Assembly: GCF_000004075.3 (NCBI RefSeq)
Contig: NC_026661.2
Location: 21,790,307-21,854,306 of the forward strand
Origin: Cucumis sativus
Taxonomy: Eukaryota; Streptophyta; Magnoliopsida; Cucurbitales; Cucurbitaceae
DNA length: 64,000 nucleotides
Direction of reading: 5' to 3'
A model generated the notes under the pieces. The model was given only the letters and a program-made list of their open reading frames with translations. It did not search any database and had not been told where the DNA came from. The position numbers and the translations under genes were made by a program. Each line of letters opens with the position of its first letter. Position 1 is the first letter of the stretch. Shown piece by piece: positions 52,047-64,000 of this stretch.

Positions 52047-54886
52047 TCACAAATACTGTTCTTGTATCCTTGCTCTGTTCTCTTCCCACCATAACCTTGC
52101 GTGCATTTCACCGAACTTTTCTCGACTGAATCAAAACAAATCGAACGAAGTCAGTTTCTTGCAGTAAATAAAAAATAAGATGATTCAGAACAGAGACCAT
52201 GCCTGTAATTTCCAGCTTAAGGTGCCAAAATGAAGAAAATTACAGGTATATCTATTTAACCAACTCAAAAAAATGAATAGACTTCAGTTGTTTAAGAACA
52301 AGCTCCAAGAGTAGTTTAAGAGCCTAGATTGTGTACCAATTTATCAAACTTGAACTAATAATGTGGAGTGTCTAATTTCTAAAACGCTTTTCGGGGTCCT
52401 GTATGAAGAGTATAATAGTAAGAAAGTGAAAAAATTATTCAACAAGTTGAGATTGACCCATAATATTCGTTAAATGTGGAAAACTGTTGGTATATTGTGA
52501 TGATTGTCTCTGTAGAAAAATTTCTACAAAATGGCAGCGAGGAAAAGGGACAGTTCCTTAATATGATTATTCTCATTAAGAATATTCAATACCTGAAACG
52601 AATGCGTCTCAGCTCCCTCGAGCCACCTGGCAAAGCTCGGATAGTGATGTATACTCCGGGTTCATCCTCCTCGATCCATTCAGTCTCCAAGTCACTAGCA
52701 TTACTTACAGAAAGATCTTCTGACTGATCTCCCTCGCTGGTCCTAACAGAACCATCTACAGATGATGTCTCAGTTTTTGCGTCGTTTGTGCTGGAAGGTT
52801 TAATGGATGAAGCTAAACCACCTAAATCATAGCAACGAGGGGGTTGGTTAGGACGGTGATCGAATGATTCTGAAGACGAGTTTCCCAGTGGTCGATTCGT
52901 GATTTGAGGGAGCCGCTCGTTTGTCAAAGGTGGGGTAGCAGGGCTGTCCTTGGCTGATTGAATCTTCGAGTCCTATAATGGAATAGGATTCATTAACCAT
53001 GTAACAAAAATCTACAATCAATGCAAAACGTAAATTTGCTGAATCAAAGAGATTATAGGCATCTTCACGTGTAATTTTGATACAGTTAAATCACTTCCGC
53101 AACTTTCAAAACAATTTCAAAGCATGCTTTTAATTATTCAAAATCAATTTCTATGGTATAAAAAATTGTGTCGACAAATGTAAAACTAAAGATGATTCTT
53201 TTCGGAGAGATTTTAAACACGACAAAAGTGATTTTAACCATTCCACAGTCACAATCGTGTGTGTCATGTATCATGACTAGAATTAGTATGGTGCTTGAAA
53301 CTAACCTCGTCTTCTGATCTTGGAGGGGATGGTGGGAGGGGAACAGCTTGGCTGTTGAACCGCTGCACATTATACAATTCCATAACCTTCTCATAATTTT
53401 CAGCCCACCATCTCTGAGCTTGCCATTTGTTGAACAATTCACGGCTGATTGATGCAAGAAAACGAGGCTTAGCAGCCAGTCAAGCAGTTATAGTATGTTC
53501 TCGTACATTTAAAACATTTAAATTCATGATTCATAAACACACAAACATGAAAAAGAAGGAAATGAAGCAAAATATATAAATCCCACCTAAATCACGAGAC
53601 TCCCACCTCCTAAGCATATTTTACAGGATAATGTAATTACAGAACAAATTGGGAAGCAATCTGAAGAAGTCTCATTGCACCAGACAACAAACTATCTAAC
53701 CATTTTCACTGTCTGAAACTTCATCTTAAACAAAACTACAGAAATTAATAAGACAAATGACCTCAGTTTACAAAGAAATAGTTGTTCTGTGTTAAGTCAC
53801 ATGGTCGACTTAAAAGTTCAAGCTGATATAGTAAGAAAAATTGATTGAAAAATGCTTAAATCTTTATTAATGCCTAAGTATTTTTTTCAGGAGTAAAAGT
53901 GATCAAGAGTTTAGACACTTCTAATCTATTACACCTCGTTTGAATCACCGATCAATCCAAAAGTTGAAGCATGAGTGTTAGACACTAAATTTAACTTTGT
54001 ACCAATATTTCAAGTGAGTCCAAACCTTGACCGACACAAGCTGACAAACAAGTGATCCACTTCCAGACAAATTGGTATCTTGAGCAACAGTTGAATTACA
54101 GATAATTTTACCTGAAACGAATCCTTTTGAGATCGTTTCCTCCCTGTGGAAATGAAACGAAAGTGATGAGCACGCCAGGCTCCACTTGGGCAACCCATTC
54201 CTTGGGTTCGTCTTCTTCCATGAAAACAATCTCAGTTCGTCCACTTCCCGAAGCTGGAGTTCCTTCCCCACTTGACAGAGCTTTCAACCTACCCTCCATT
54301 TCCTTTCCCCATTGCCTTGGCGTGGAATTTGAACTCCCAGTCCGCTTGTATGAACAATGAAACCTCGCCGAATCTGATGCAGAATCAGATTCTGCATATT
54401 TATACTTGCGGTTATCACTTGATGAACCTGAACATGGCTTGCAGTTCTTGTAAGCTCCGGAGGCTTTCAGAGCGATATCCTTGATCTGAAAGTAGAAGGA
54501 AAAAATTCCAATCATAAACATCAATTTCACAGTAAAATGAGGTTTCAAGAATGCCAATAACAATACGGAAAACGTCAATTTCACAATAATTCATTGTCCG
54601 GCTTCTTTCCCCCAACTCTAAAAATCGAACTCCACCTCCATTTCGATTCCCGAGAAATTGAAAGAAATTGGTGGTAGAAGAGAAAATTACCCTCAAAATT
54701 GTGCAGCAACAGATTCCATTTCCTTGCAGAGAATAGAAACAGAAACACATAATCGAAAATGTTTACCTGAGCAGTGAGAGCCTTGATTGTTTGTTTAGTC
54801 CTCGGTGTAGCAATGGAATCCTCTCCTTCCTGCTGGTGCAGAGATCCATTGTTGAGCTGCTTCGAACAGGCTATACACGTCAACAT
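52047..54886 (-). CDS. BREVIS RADIX-like protein (BRXL2/3/4 group) with two BRX domains
   Basis: There are five coding exons on the minus strand: 54886-54767, 54485-54112, 53444-53306, 52972-52593 and 52125-52047. They give 363 residues. The start is ATG 54886 (MLTCIACSKQ); the codons upstream in frame are not ATG. Cys4 and Cys7 match the palmitoylation site that holds BRX proteins at the plasma membrane. A conserved segment IKDIALKASGAYKNCKPCSG follows. BRX domain 1 spans about residues 135-195 (KEWVAQVEPGVLITF, RIRFSRELFNKWQAQRWW) and domain 2 about 308-363 (EWIEEDEPGVYITIRAL, RARIQEQYL). Each domain is split by an intron at the same place, after RIRF, showing an ancient internal duplication. 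The MLTCIACSKQL start and the GEGTPASGSGRTE linker favour the BRXL2/3/4 group. BRX proteins modulate auxin efflux with D6PK/PAX kinases in vascular tissue and stomatal polarity. Confidence 0.93.
53119..53256. repeat. Second dispersed repeat family, copy 2, in BRX-like intron 3
   Basis: It begins aagcatgcttttaattattc and shares ATGTAAAACTAAAGATGATT, GAGATTTTAAACACGACAAA and AGTGATTTTAACCATTC with the copy at 30019-30160. It lies between exons 3 and 4. Confidence 0.5.
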
Positions 54887-55860
54887 CTCTGGTACGGAAA
54901 GCAACAATCCAGCGAGGGAATGGAAGAAAAAGGCAAACCGAGTTCGAGAAGCTCAGTGACTGTGCAGAATCACAAGATCTTGTCTGTTATCAGCTAGAAC
55001 AAGATAAAAAAGAAAGTAAACTCAAATCGAAAGGCCTAAGAAATACAGAATAATAAAGTGAGGCCGAATAAAGCAGTGGAATCAATAATAAACAAAGAAA
55101 GAAACAAAAAAAAAAAAAACAGAAAAGAAAAGCAAATAGAATGAATGAAGAGAAGTATTCACCAGTAATAACACCTTACGGATTAGAGAGGACAAGAAAA
55201 AGGCAAAAGATTGAGTTGGAAAACGATCACGTCGAGCAGTCGCTTTCCATAACTTTCAATCAGGACCCGTAGAAAGAGAAAAAAAACAGATTATGAAGAA
55301 GAAGAAGAATGAGGAAAAAGTCGATTGGATTGGAAGTAATCGAATCGATTTGGAATCGTCGGGATTAGAGAAAGAGGGTTTCTACGCTACAAAAGAAACT
55401 TTAAATACACAAAACTCATCAGATTCTTCCTTCCTTCCTTCCTTCCTTCAATCGCATTCATTCATTCGCGCAGGCTTTAATCTTCTTTTTGCTTTTTTGC
55501 TTTTTCGTTTGTGATGATCAGCGTGAAAGCCAATTACGAGGAGTGAAATGCACTCAATGGTTTCTTCATCTTCTTCTTCGTTCTTCTTCCTCTGGTTCGT
55601 CTTCTTCTTCCTCTTCTTCTCTCTCTGTGGACCATTGAGATTTGGGCTGCAGCAGCGTACAGAGACAGAGCCCTACCCTCCGTAACGCTCGTTTCGACGC
55701 GGCGCGGCGTAGAGCAGAGCCGGCCTATGTGGCTAGGTCTTCAATGCATAGCGCAGCCGAATGCCGCCGCCGCAGCTGTAGAGAGAGAAAAAGAGAGACG
55801 TTTTTGTGTTTGGGAATTTGATATGATTCACTCACGAGGTTGCTGCCCCCACTCACGTGC
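54887..55860 (-). promoter_or_regulatory. BRX-like leader and promoter with a GC-rich pocket
   Basis: The leader appears long. A GA/CT-rich stretch (55270-55630) includes a (TTCC)n tract at 55426-55449. A GC-rich, CpG-bearing pocket lies at 55650-55790 (GACGCGGCGCGGCG, GCCGCCGCCGCAGC) and probably marks the core promoter. One or more 5' UTR introns are likely but I could not fix them. A CACGTG lies near 55854. Confidence 0.5.
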
Positions 55861-57380
55861 GGTACCAACATTTTTTGGATCCAATTAAATTCTAAAGTAA
55901 ATATTAATTATTATTTTTATTATTTTTTAGTCATATTCCAATATTTGACATTTTTATTTAAGAATAAACAAAATGTCAATTGTATTATGAACAATAATTC
56001 ATACCTCTCCTTTTACTTTTTGTATAAATTAAAATTTTAAACTAATATTTTTTAATAGTGAATATAAATATTAGTTTAATTTATTATTTTAACTTGCTCT
56101 TACCATTTAAAAGTTGATATATTTTTAAACACATCAAAACATTTATAAAATATAATAAAATTTTAAATTTATAATCAATAAAATTTTATTGATATCTATC
56201 ATTTTGCTACGTCAAACATATAAGGTTTGAAAAATGCATCATTTTTGTTTAATGTTTTATAAAAGTTAGAGTAATTACAATTTTTAATATTTTTGGAGTT
56301 GATATTTAAGTGTATATTTATATTTTGAGAAGTCTATAGATAACTAAAATATATAATTAATAACATTTTTAGATCTTATCCTCCTCTATTAGCTAGGCAA
56401 TGCTCAACACTCATTGATGGACCCAAATTAAATGCAAAATTGGTTTTTGAGCGAATTGAATTAAATTAGTTAAGAAATAAGTCGGACAAGATCGATTTTA
56501 GCACTTTGTAACTTGGAAGGTCACAGTCATCTTGACATCATTATCGTTACACACAATCACAAGCCCAAATCTTATGCTCCAAATGTGAGCTTAACTTAAC
56601 TAAATACTCCTTGTACTAACTTAAATATTAGATGTGTTCAACATGACACAAAATCAACTGTAATACTTTTATATAAGTTAGTTCGAATTAGAAACACTCA
56701 TGAAAGTCGATGGGTAAGTCTCTCGAGCCAACATAATTACCTACACCCTATATTTGTTAAACTTAGAAAGGAGAGACAAAATAAAATAATAAACCTTGTA
56801 ATTCAATTAAGGAAATTATAATCATAAAGTCCCATATCCCATTATACTAAAAATAATAATTATTACTATGAAGGGATGCAAACAAATTAAATTAACGTTA
56901 AAATGAAGAAATGGAGAAGAGATTGGCTGTCATTTTGGCAGTAGTGCGGAGGAATAGGCTCAATCCTCCAAGCCGTTTAGGATCCGAGCCGACTTGGCTC
57001 AATCTTCACTTCCATGCAAACACCAAAGGGAATGGAAACCCAAGCACTGTGCGCACCGTTTTTGTCGCTAGTTGTGTTTTTGACCTAAATCCAAAATATT
57101 CCATTTTTTTTATTTCATCTCTAATTTTCATAAATTCATGTTTTTGTTACATTTTTATTATTCTTGAATTGAATTTTATTTAATCTCTAAGTTTACCTTT
57201 TTCGTTTTGTTACATTTATTCCATTGTTATTTATTAACTAACTATCTAAAAATAATAATGTTATGAATTTTTAATTTACTCTAACAATGATACTCAATTA
57301 GTGAAAATTGTTTTAATTATAATTAATTTAATTATTCTAAATTAATTTATAAATTACCAACCAAAAGTTTGAAATCGCCA
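55861..57380. other. Gene-free region with one G+C-richer open patch
   Basis: Mostly A+T-rich DNA. A patch at 56911-57080 on the plus strand, MEKRLAVILAVVRRNRL and onward, looks more codon-like than its surroundings, then runs into T-rich sequence to 57183. No family is recognised and no splice or promoter context supports it. Confidence 0.35.
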
Positions 57381-57382
57381 AC

Positions 57383-57450
57383 CTGAACTTAGCTCAACTG
57401 ACATCTGTATCTTTTTGTGGACAAGAGATCCCAGATTCAAAACTGTAGCA
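57383..57450 (+). repeat. tRNA-like relic, possible SINE head
   Basis: TAGCTCAACTG at 57390-57400 matches the Pol III A-box consensus at every fixed position. A B-box-like GATTCAAAACT begins at 57434, 44 bases later (43 if read one base earlier), the tRNA spacing. The acceptor and anticodon stems do not pair, so this is a tRNA-derived fossil and not a tRNA. Confidence 0.45.
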
Positions 57451-60400
57451 TCAATATTTACTTTATTTTACCAAGCAAACTTTGATATTTTACGTCAATG
57501 TTTACTTTAGGGTTGAGAATTTGATTAGAATAGTTTGTATTTATAGTGTAGATTATTTTAGTTTAAATTATAATAATATGTGTTTCGTGCTTACATTATT
57601 TAATGAAACAATAAAGAATATGGCAAGAAATAAAAAAAGAAAAAGAAAAAGAGCGCAAAACAATAAAAACTGTAGCAAATATTAAACCGTTTTGAAATAA
57701 TGTTTACTATAGCTAATTAACGACTTTTAAATAATCTTAAATAATATTTTTTTGTCGAAATAGTCTCTAACACTGATTACTAAAGGTAAAAAAATTAAAA
57801 TAAAACATAAAATTGTAATATTTAGAAATCTAATAACTAAAATGAAAACTATAACTTAAAAACTAAAATTAAATTGGATTTAAGTTTGCATAAACTCAAT
57901 TAATACATTTATAAATATAATTAATTATGGACTTGGAGTTGTAGAAATATATTTATGGAAATATTAAAAATGATGGAATAATGAAAATGAGGAGAAAAGG
58001 GCGAAAGCAATAGGGCAACAGAAAGCATGTGAGATTGGAGCGCATTCGTTTGGAGTATTGGTGTTTGGTTCGTGGTCGTCCCCTACTCGAGGAATACGGC
58101 GTGTTTGGATGTGGCTGTAAGTTGTCCCTATCCCAGACAAACAAAAACCTGTCACAATAATAATAATAATAATGATAATGGATTTTCTCTACCTATGTGT
58201 ATATATATATATATATATATAACAATGATACTATATGTACCATCATGTCATCTCAATGTTTCCTACTAACCCAAATCACACCAACAACATTCTATCCATT
58301 TTTCTTAGTACATCTTAATAATTATTAGTATTTCAAAACAAACATCCCCCCTCCATATATATTATATGATTAATTCATATTACAATGAATATAATACACC
58401 GCCTATATTCATTTGCAAGTTGCGGTCTAACTATATGTTGATGTCAAAATTTGAAGAGAGGATAACACATCTGACCTTGTGTTGATAATATTAATGGTAA
58501 ATGTGTGTAATTTATGTCAAAGTCGTAGATGGAAAATAGGTTAGAAATTTTAGTTGTCTCATGTAAAGTTATAATAATGTATTTATGAGAGATTTGATCT
58601 AATGTTTACTTAATTATAATAGGATTAAGATATGGGTTTAATTATTTTTTTATCTTACTATTTCATTGTTTTTGAGTTATTTCGTCATGTTCAAATTCAC
58701 TATATCTATAACACATCGGCATTTTTTATAAATGTTTCGAGAGTACAATTTAGTAAAATTTATTAGAATAATGTTTTTTTTCTCTTGACGCAAAAAAAAA
58801 AGTACATAATACACGTTATGTTAGAACGTAGCATTATAGAAATACTATATATATATATATATGATTTAAACCCACACACGATATTAACATAGTAGTGATT
58901 TTTTTTTTGTTTAGACGATCTTATATGTAAGTTGACATTTATACACATTATACTATACATTTGGTTAAAAAACAATACTATAAATTAAATAAGAAAGTTT
59001 TAGAATTCGTGCTTCTAACCTATAAAAAAACTAAAATTAAATATAAAGTTTAATAGATAAGCGATCTGTTGACTTTAAATAAGAAATTAAAAACAAAACA
59101 ATCAATATAACGTAATAATCTTTGGATAGTTTTAAAATTTAAACCACAATACGTTACTTGTTTTAAATAATCAAATTAATTTAGAGTCTTAAAATAATGA
59201 TGAATTTGCTTTTATATACGTATATAATATATACAATATTTAGTATATAATTAAAATACATGTGTTTAATATCTTATTGATTAAGAAAAGTAAGACATGA
59301 TAATGAAAATGCTTTTGTTTGGAGTGACAAGCGTGAATTATGTCTTTTCAAACGGGATAAAGTCATAGAAATAAAAGTTTATAATAATGTGTTTCATACC
59401 AACATTAATATAAAACATGTAAGATTAACTCAAAAACTTTATATTATAAAATGAAGAATAATTGAGGAGACTAAGATTAGATTATTACAAAGTGTATATA
59501 GTAATGCTTAATTAACTTTTTGGATGTCTCCTTGCAGGCTAAGGTTGGAATTTATGTAGACTAAAGGGATGGAGTGTTTGTGAATTTCTAGGCAATGGGG
59601 TTTTTATTATTTTGTAGTGTTAATGATTATTATTCATAAAAATTACAAAAAGCAAAAACTTTAGGACTTTAGGACTTTATGCTTTGCTTGTATTTGGTAA
59701 GGTTAAGTATGTGAAAAAGGTGATGAGGGTTTTCCAAAGTGATATAAAGAAATGAACTTTTTGCTTTTGGAATATCAACTGCCTAACTCACTAGATATTG
59801 TATGTTTCCTTCTTTGCATTTTTTGATGCATTTAATTTAATTTATGTATATAATTAACATAAAGTACTAAATATTTTAATTTACTTTTAATCTTAAATAA
59901 ACAACACAGTCCAAAACCCACATTTTAGCTTAAAAGTATTCAATAAAATGAAGTTAACTCATACTATATGTTTCTAAAACAATATGAAGAATAATGTGAC
60001 CTTCTACTTCCAACTTGCTTTTCTTAGTTTAGTTTTGGTTTTTGAGTTGACTTACAGAGAAGATTTCAATTATACTACGCAGTGCCTAAGCAAGTACAAG
60101 GATCGTTTGAGTATCCATATATCCATGAACGATTCTTTAATCCTCGATATGCATTGTACATTGATGTAAATTGAGCTAAACTATTGTTGACATGTGGAGA
60201 AAGTTTTTAATTTCATCGCAATCATGATTTTGAAGCTCTCCGTTGTAATTCTTTGTTTATAATTTATTGTTTGCAAATCAAAATCTTTTAACATTTAAGA
60301 AGATACTGTTTTTTTTTTTTTCGTCGAAATGTCTATTCTTTTTGTTACTAACGGAAAGCACAAGTCAATTCCAATCGTTTTTATTCAAACAAATATTTGT

Positions 60401-60792
60401 ATACGAAAAGTACTAAACCATTATTTGTTCTTCTTTGACCTCTAACCAAACTATATAAAACTTACTATTCATATTCACGTAAACCATCTTCTTTCTTGCT
60501 AAAAACAAAAATCTTCCCAACAAACAAACATTACGATTGTTGCATTTGATATGATTGATATTGACACTTTACACAAACGCTTATAAACGACATGGATATA
60601 TTTTCAAAAGAAAAGTTGCAAAAACTATCCATAAATAGTTACCATTATACCCTTCAACCTCAACCTCAATCAAAAGTTGATTTTTTATAATTATTACAAG
60701 TTCAAAGGCCCATTTTTTACGTGTTGTTAAAACTATCATCATATATGATTTTTACGTTTTGGGATAGTTTCAAATATAGTAATTAGATTCAA
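57451..60792. other. Gene-free A+T-rich DNA
   Basis: A G+C-richer patch at 57990-58140 has imperfect inverted-repeat ends (ATAGGGCAAC against GTTGTCCCTAT, about 130 bases apart) and may be a small transposon. TA-rich tracts lie at 58198-58220. No gene is supported. Confidence 0.45.
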
Positions 60793-60983
60793 AATAATTA
60801 AGTATACAATAACATTTTAAAAGTTTACAAATATAGTCAACTTTGTCAAAGTTTATCACCATCACTGATAGACCATGTTACAAATATTAGATAATAATAT
60901 TTTACCGACGATACAAGTCTGTCACTAATAAATTTTGTTATGTCTGCAACTTTTTAAAAATGTTGTTATACACTTAATTATAT
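60793..60983. repeat. MITE copy F (long-TIR family), best preserved
   Basis: The left end (aattaagtatacaataacat) and right end (gttgttatacacttaatta) are inverted copies. Inner parts GTTTACAAATATAG and AACTTTTTAAAAATG continue the terminal repeats to about 45 bp. The core has CACTGATAGACC and the complementary-type GATACAAGTCTGTCACTAA. The length is about 190 bp. Confidence 0.75.
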
Positions 60984-61749
60984 CACAAATTATAATTATC
61001 CTAGTTTACGAATTTTATATTGAAAAGATTAGGATTAAAATTGTAATTTAATTAAAATTCAAATATTGTTCTCATCGACCCTCTAATTAAATAATTTGTT
61101 AAAATAGTAAGTAGGTTTAGCTTTCGGTGTACATAAACACAATTATTATTGTTGTTATTAAATTATGAAAATGCTTAATTAAAATAATTTAATACAAAGT
61201 AAAATTAATGTTAATTAATACAAGTGCTTTTAAGAAGGCAGCCCCAGCAATCACATGCAATTGTATTTGGTGTAGGTTTGGAGGAAGTTGTGGACATAAT
61301 TTTGTAGACTTCTTAAATGGAATTAATATATTTATTATTTTTATTTATGGCTACTAATTAAATTAAATTATTAGAATGAAAAAAAATGACAAAAAAAAAA
61401 AAAAAGTGAAAACAATTAATATAAATGAAAGGCATTGTAAATTCAAAATTTCTCTATTTGGAAAACCCTAACCCCAACCAATAATTTTTAATGAATTCTT
61501 AATCACATCATTATTTTAGATTCATTCTTATAATTAATTTTAAAGAAAAATATGCTAAATAATAAATATATTATTTTTCAAATAATTTATATTAATGGTA
61601 AAATTTGACTTACATAAATAAATTAGAGTAATTCACGTAGATGTAACAAAAACCATAAATATTTATGCTTTGTATAACAAAATAGGAAAAAGCTTATGAC
61701 ACACGATTATTTTTTCATACATGTCCTTATGATTTATTAATCTCGGGGG

Positions 61750-61956
61750 CATCTCAGTGCAATTAAGATATGATATCGAATAACTAAAGACATAAGTCTT
61801 TCATCTTGGGTCATCTCGAAGCAATGTATGTTCAATATGGAACAAAATAAACGTAAAATTATTTCATTCAAGGTCATCTCAGTGCAATTAAGATTTGAGA
61901 TCGAATAACTAAAGTTAAAAGTCTTTCATCTCACAGCAATGTATGTTCGAGATCGT
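61750..61956. repeat. 125-bp tandem duplication
   Basis: CATCTCAGTGCAATTAAGAT recurs at 61750 and 61875, followed in both copies by ATCGAATAACTAAAG, AAGTCTTTCATCT and CAATGTATGTTC. The second copy has lost some sequence. A 12-bp palindrome ACACGATCGTGT follows at about 61969. Confidence 0.85.
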
Positions 61957-62490
61957 GTATCAAAATCTACACGATCGTGTATTGCGTGTTAACATGGATA
62001 ATTTTAGTATTTTACATTGTAGGTCCGTGAATTTTTTATGTTTTCATAATTACTCTATACAGTGTAAATATTTTGGTGTTATATTTACGTGAATATTAAA
62101 AATTTTCCATGATAAACTTAAATAACATAAAATTTTAAAAAGTTGCAAGAAAGAAAGTTTTAAATTCTCCAATTTTAGGTTTTCTAGAAGAGGTCTCCTT
62201 TAGCTTTACAATAATAATTTTTAATCAAATCTTTTTCTTTTTCCTTTTCTTTTATAAATAGGCTAAGTATATATTTTAGCCTATAGTTCTTTTAATTTAG
62301 TTGCTATTGTTATAAAGTTTTGCTTAGTTAATAAGTTATGAAACTTAAACGAGGTAAAACGTAATTCAAATTGATTAAAATATTTATAACAACATTTATT
62401 GGTCGAGTGTTTAAATTTTCACATTTACTTTAACTTCAAGATAACATATATATTAAATCGTAATTAGAACAAATAACAATTTTATTAATA

Positions 62491-62611
62491 GTAATCAAGT
62501 TTATGACAACATTTTAAAAAAAATTGCGATCATAATAGATTCTATAATCGACAGAAGTCTACATACCATCGAATAGAATTCGCTATACCTAGAATTTAAT
62601 TTTAAATGCTA

Positions 62612-62612
<1 letters not shown>
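62491..62612. repeat. MITE copy G (long-TIR family), fragment
   Basis: The left half TGACAACATTTTAAAAAAAATTGCGATC and ATCGACAGAAGTC are recognisable. The right end is worn and abuts the TA tract. Confidence 0.45.

Positions 62613-62613
<1 letters not shown>

Positions 62614-62677
<64 letters not shown>
62614..62677. repeat. (TA)32 microsatellite
   Basis: About 64 bases of uninterrupted TA, the longest simple repeat in the window. Its length in the assembly may be unreliable. Confidence 0.95.
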
Positions 62678-62679
<2 letters not shown>

Positions 62680-62734
62680 AATATTTTGATTTTGATATGA
62701 TATATTTGTAATATTCCTATATTAAATGTAATTA

Positions 62735-62920
62735 TAATGGATACCAGTTTTAAGCATTTTAGAAAAATTACAAATATAGCAATGTCGATAAGGAATAGAT
62801 TTTTATCCGCCAACATTTCTAATATAGTTTATTAATAATAAATTTTATATTTTATATTTTATATTATATTTATAAATGTTTTAAAATAATTATTATAGTA
62901 ATTAAATCTAATTACTATAT
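62735..62920. repeat. MITE copy H (long-TIR family), fragment
   Basis: TTTAAGCATTTTAGAAAAATTACAAATATAGC and the distal TAAATGTTTTAAAATAATTATTATAG resemble the family's ends, with a degraded core. Confidence 0.4.
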
Positions 62921-64000
62921 TCCACTATCATACTAAAATTGCAAAATTGACAAAAACAAAGGATAATCAAACTTCTCTTCTATTCTCTAAAAGCCCAAGT
63001 GCTTCCTTTCTATTAGAGAGATGAAACTGCGCCCTAAGACCCAATAGATAGACGCCGGCTCGCTTCATGGCTAGAAGTAGATGCTAACTCGACCTACGTA
63101 ATGGGCCGGTTTCATATGGCCCAATTGATACATAAGGACGTTCAAACAATAAATAGAACAAATAAAATAAAAAAGTGACATTCTCAAAATAAAATTGAAT
63201 CGTATAACTTACTGTTCATGGAGGTTTTCGGATAAATATAATTTGTAAAATTAAAATTTGTATGATGTTTTTTTCAAACATAAATTAAAATTTAGAATAT
63301 TTTGATTTTCGATCTTTCTAAAGTTGTAATGGCAAGTTTATTTGAACTTAATAATAAATTTAATATTTAAAATCTTCAATTATTGTGATCTTGAGGTTGA
63401 TAATAACTTATAAGTTTTCACCAATTTTAAAAGAAGTTTGAACTTGACCTTAGCACTTATCTAAAGATCTCTAAAATAAACGAGAAAGTCTCTAAAAGTA
63501 GGAAATTTTTATGGACTTTAAGTAAGATTATACCAATTTGCTTGTTGAGTGTAGACTTGCATCAAATTTTGAACCCTAAATAAGAAATCTCTAACCTTTT
63601 TCTCTCTATATATATTATTATGTTCAAAGCTTCAATTATTTATTCAACAAAAAATCTAAAAAATAAATGAGATAGTCTCTGCAAAGAGGAAATGTTCATG
63701 GGCATGGGCTTTACATGAGTTTGGATCCATTTATTTGTTGGGCTTCGACTTGGCCCAATGGATAATAATTTAAACCCTAAATAAGAAATCTCTAACCCTC
63801 TTCTATATATATATATTATCTTAATATGGTATATATAATAGATATTAAAAGAATAAAGGTAAATAATAAGGATAATATAACTTTTGAAAAAGAAGGGGGA
63901 AAGTTGGAGGTTACAAAGGAATTATCGAGAAGTAGGATAATGAAGGCATCACATCTTATTACATTTTTCCGTAAGGACAATACGACGACGTACGCGTGCG
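62921..64000. other. Right-edge region, duplicated and promoter-like in part
   Basis: A G+C-richer patch at 63000-63130 carries GGGCCGG and TGGCCCAA. Two related segments (about 63465-63610 and 63652-63825) follow. The second has GTTGGGC, TTGGCCCAA and AAACCCTAA, the site II and telo-box motifs seen at ribosomal promoters. The last bases (63970-64000) are CG-rich. A gene may start beyond the window. Confidence 0.4.

Noticed and set aside
54774-54997. Plus-strand frames opposite BRX-like exon 1
   Set aside because: They are shadows of the coding exon and leader.
62613-62816. Ile/Tyr repeat frame
   Set aside because: It is a translation of the TA microsatellite.

Overview
The window is plant nuclear DNA from a eudicot, and I think most likely a cucurbit such as Cucumis. 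It is about two-thirds A+T. The genes carry short plant-type GT..AG introns, and site II (TGGGCY) and telo-box elements lie near a ribosomal protein gene. The intergenic DNA holds many small MITE-like repeats. The genus is inferred from the general look of protein and repeat sequences, because no search was possible.

Layout. The left third is gene-dense: the 3' end of a RING E3 ligase (1-745, +), an intronless NSP1-type GRAS regulator (1713-3380, -), an ABP19/20-type germin-like protein (4526-5152, -), the TFIID/SAGA subunit TAF12 in 8 exons (6296-11475, -), a plastid-type Rossmann-fold protein in 9 exons (13191-16254, -), ribosomal protein uS3/RPS3 in 6 exons (17431-19264, +), a TRFL-type Myb protein in 7 coding exons (20858-24901, +), an ATL-like RING-H2 protein (26078-26569, +) and the ESCRT-III subunit VPS2/CHMP2 in 5 exons (26905-29393, -). 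The right two-thirds is gene-poor, with a BIG GRAIN 1-like gene (39247-40536, -) and a BREVIS RADIX-like gene in 5 coding exons (52047-54886, -). I rebuilt the exons by hand from splice signals, reading phase and family conservation. All phases close without a break.

These are independent loci, not an operon. Loose themes are hormone biology (NSP1 in strigolactone and symbiosis signalling, the BG1-like and BRX-like genes in auxin-related growth, an auxin-binding-protein-like germin) and housekeeping (TAF12, RPS3, VPS2). NSP1, BG1-like and BRX-like on one segment, and the Rossmann-fold gene close to the TRFL gene, look like old conserved gene neighbourhoods also found in Arabidopsis.

The most interesting non-genic signals are: a cluster of seven CACGTG G-boxes in 2.7 kb of gene-free DNA (32.3-35.1 kb); a MITE family with terminal inverted repeats of about 45 bp and a central dyad, in six to eight copies; three tRNA-like A-box/B-box relics with the same 43-base spacing; a 66-bp promoter duplication and a 49-bp four-copy array, both rich in site II motifs, on either side of RPS3; and a stretch near 49.5 kb resembling a decayed BRX-domain exon. 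I found no convincing previously undescribed multi-gene system, no CRISPR array, no rRNA, no intact tRNA and no recognisable retroviral or LTR element.
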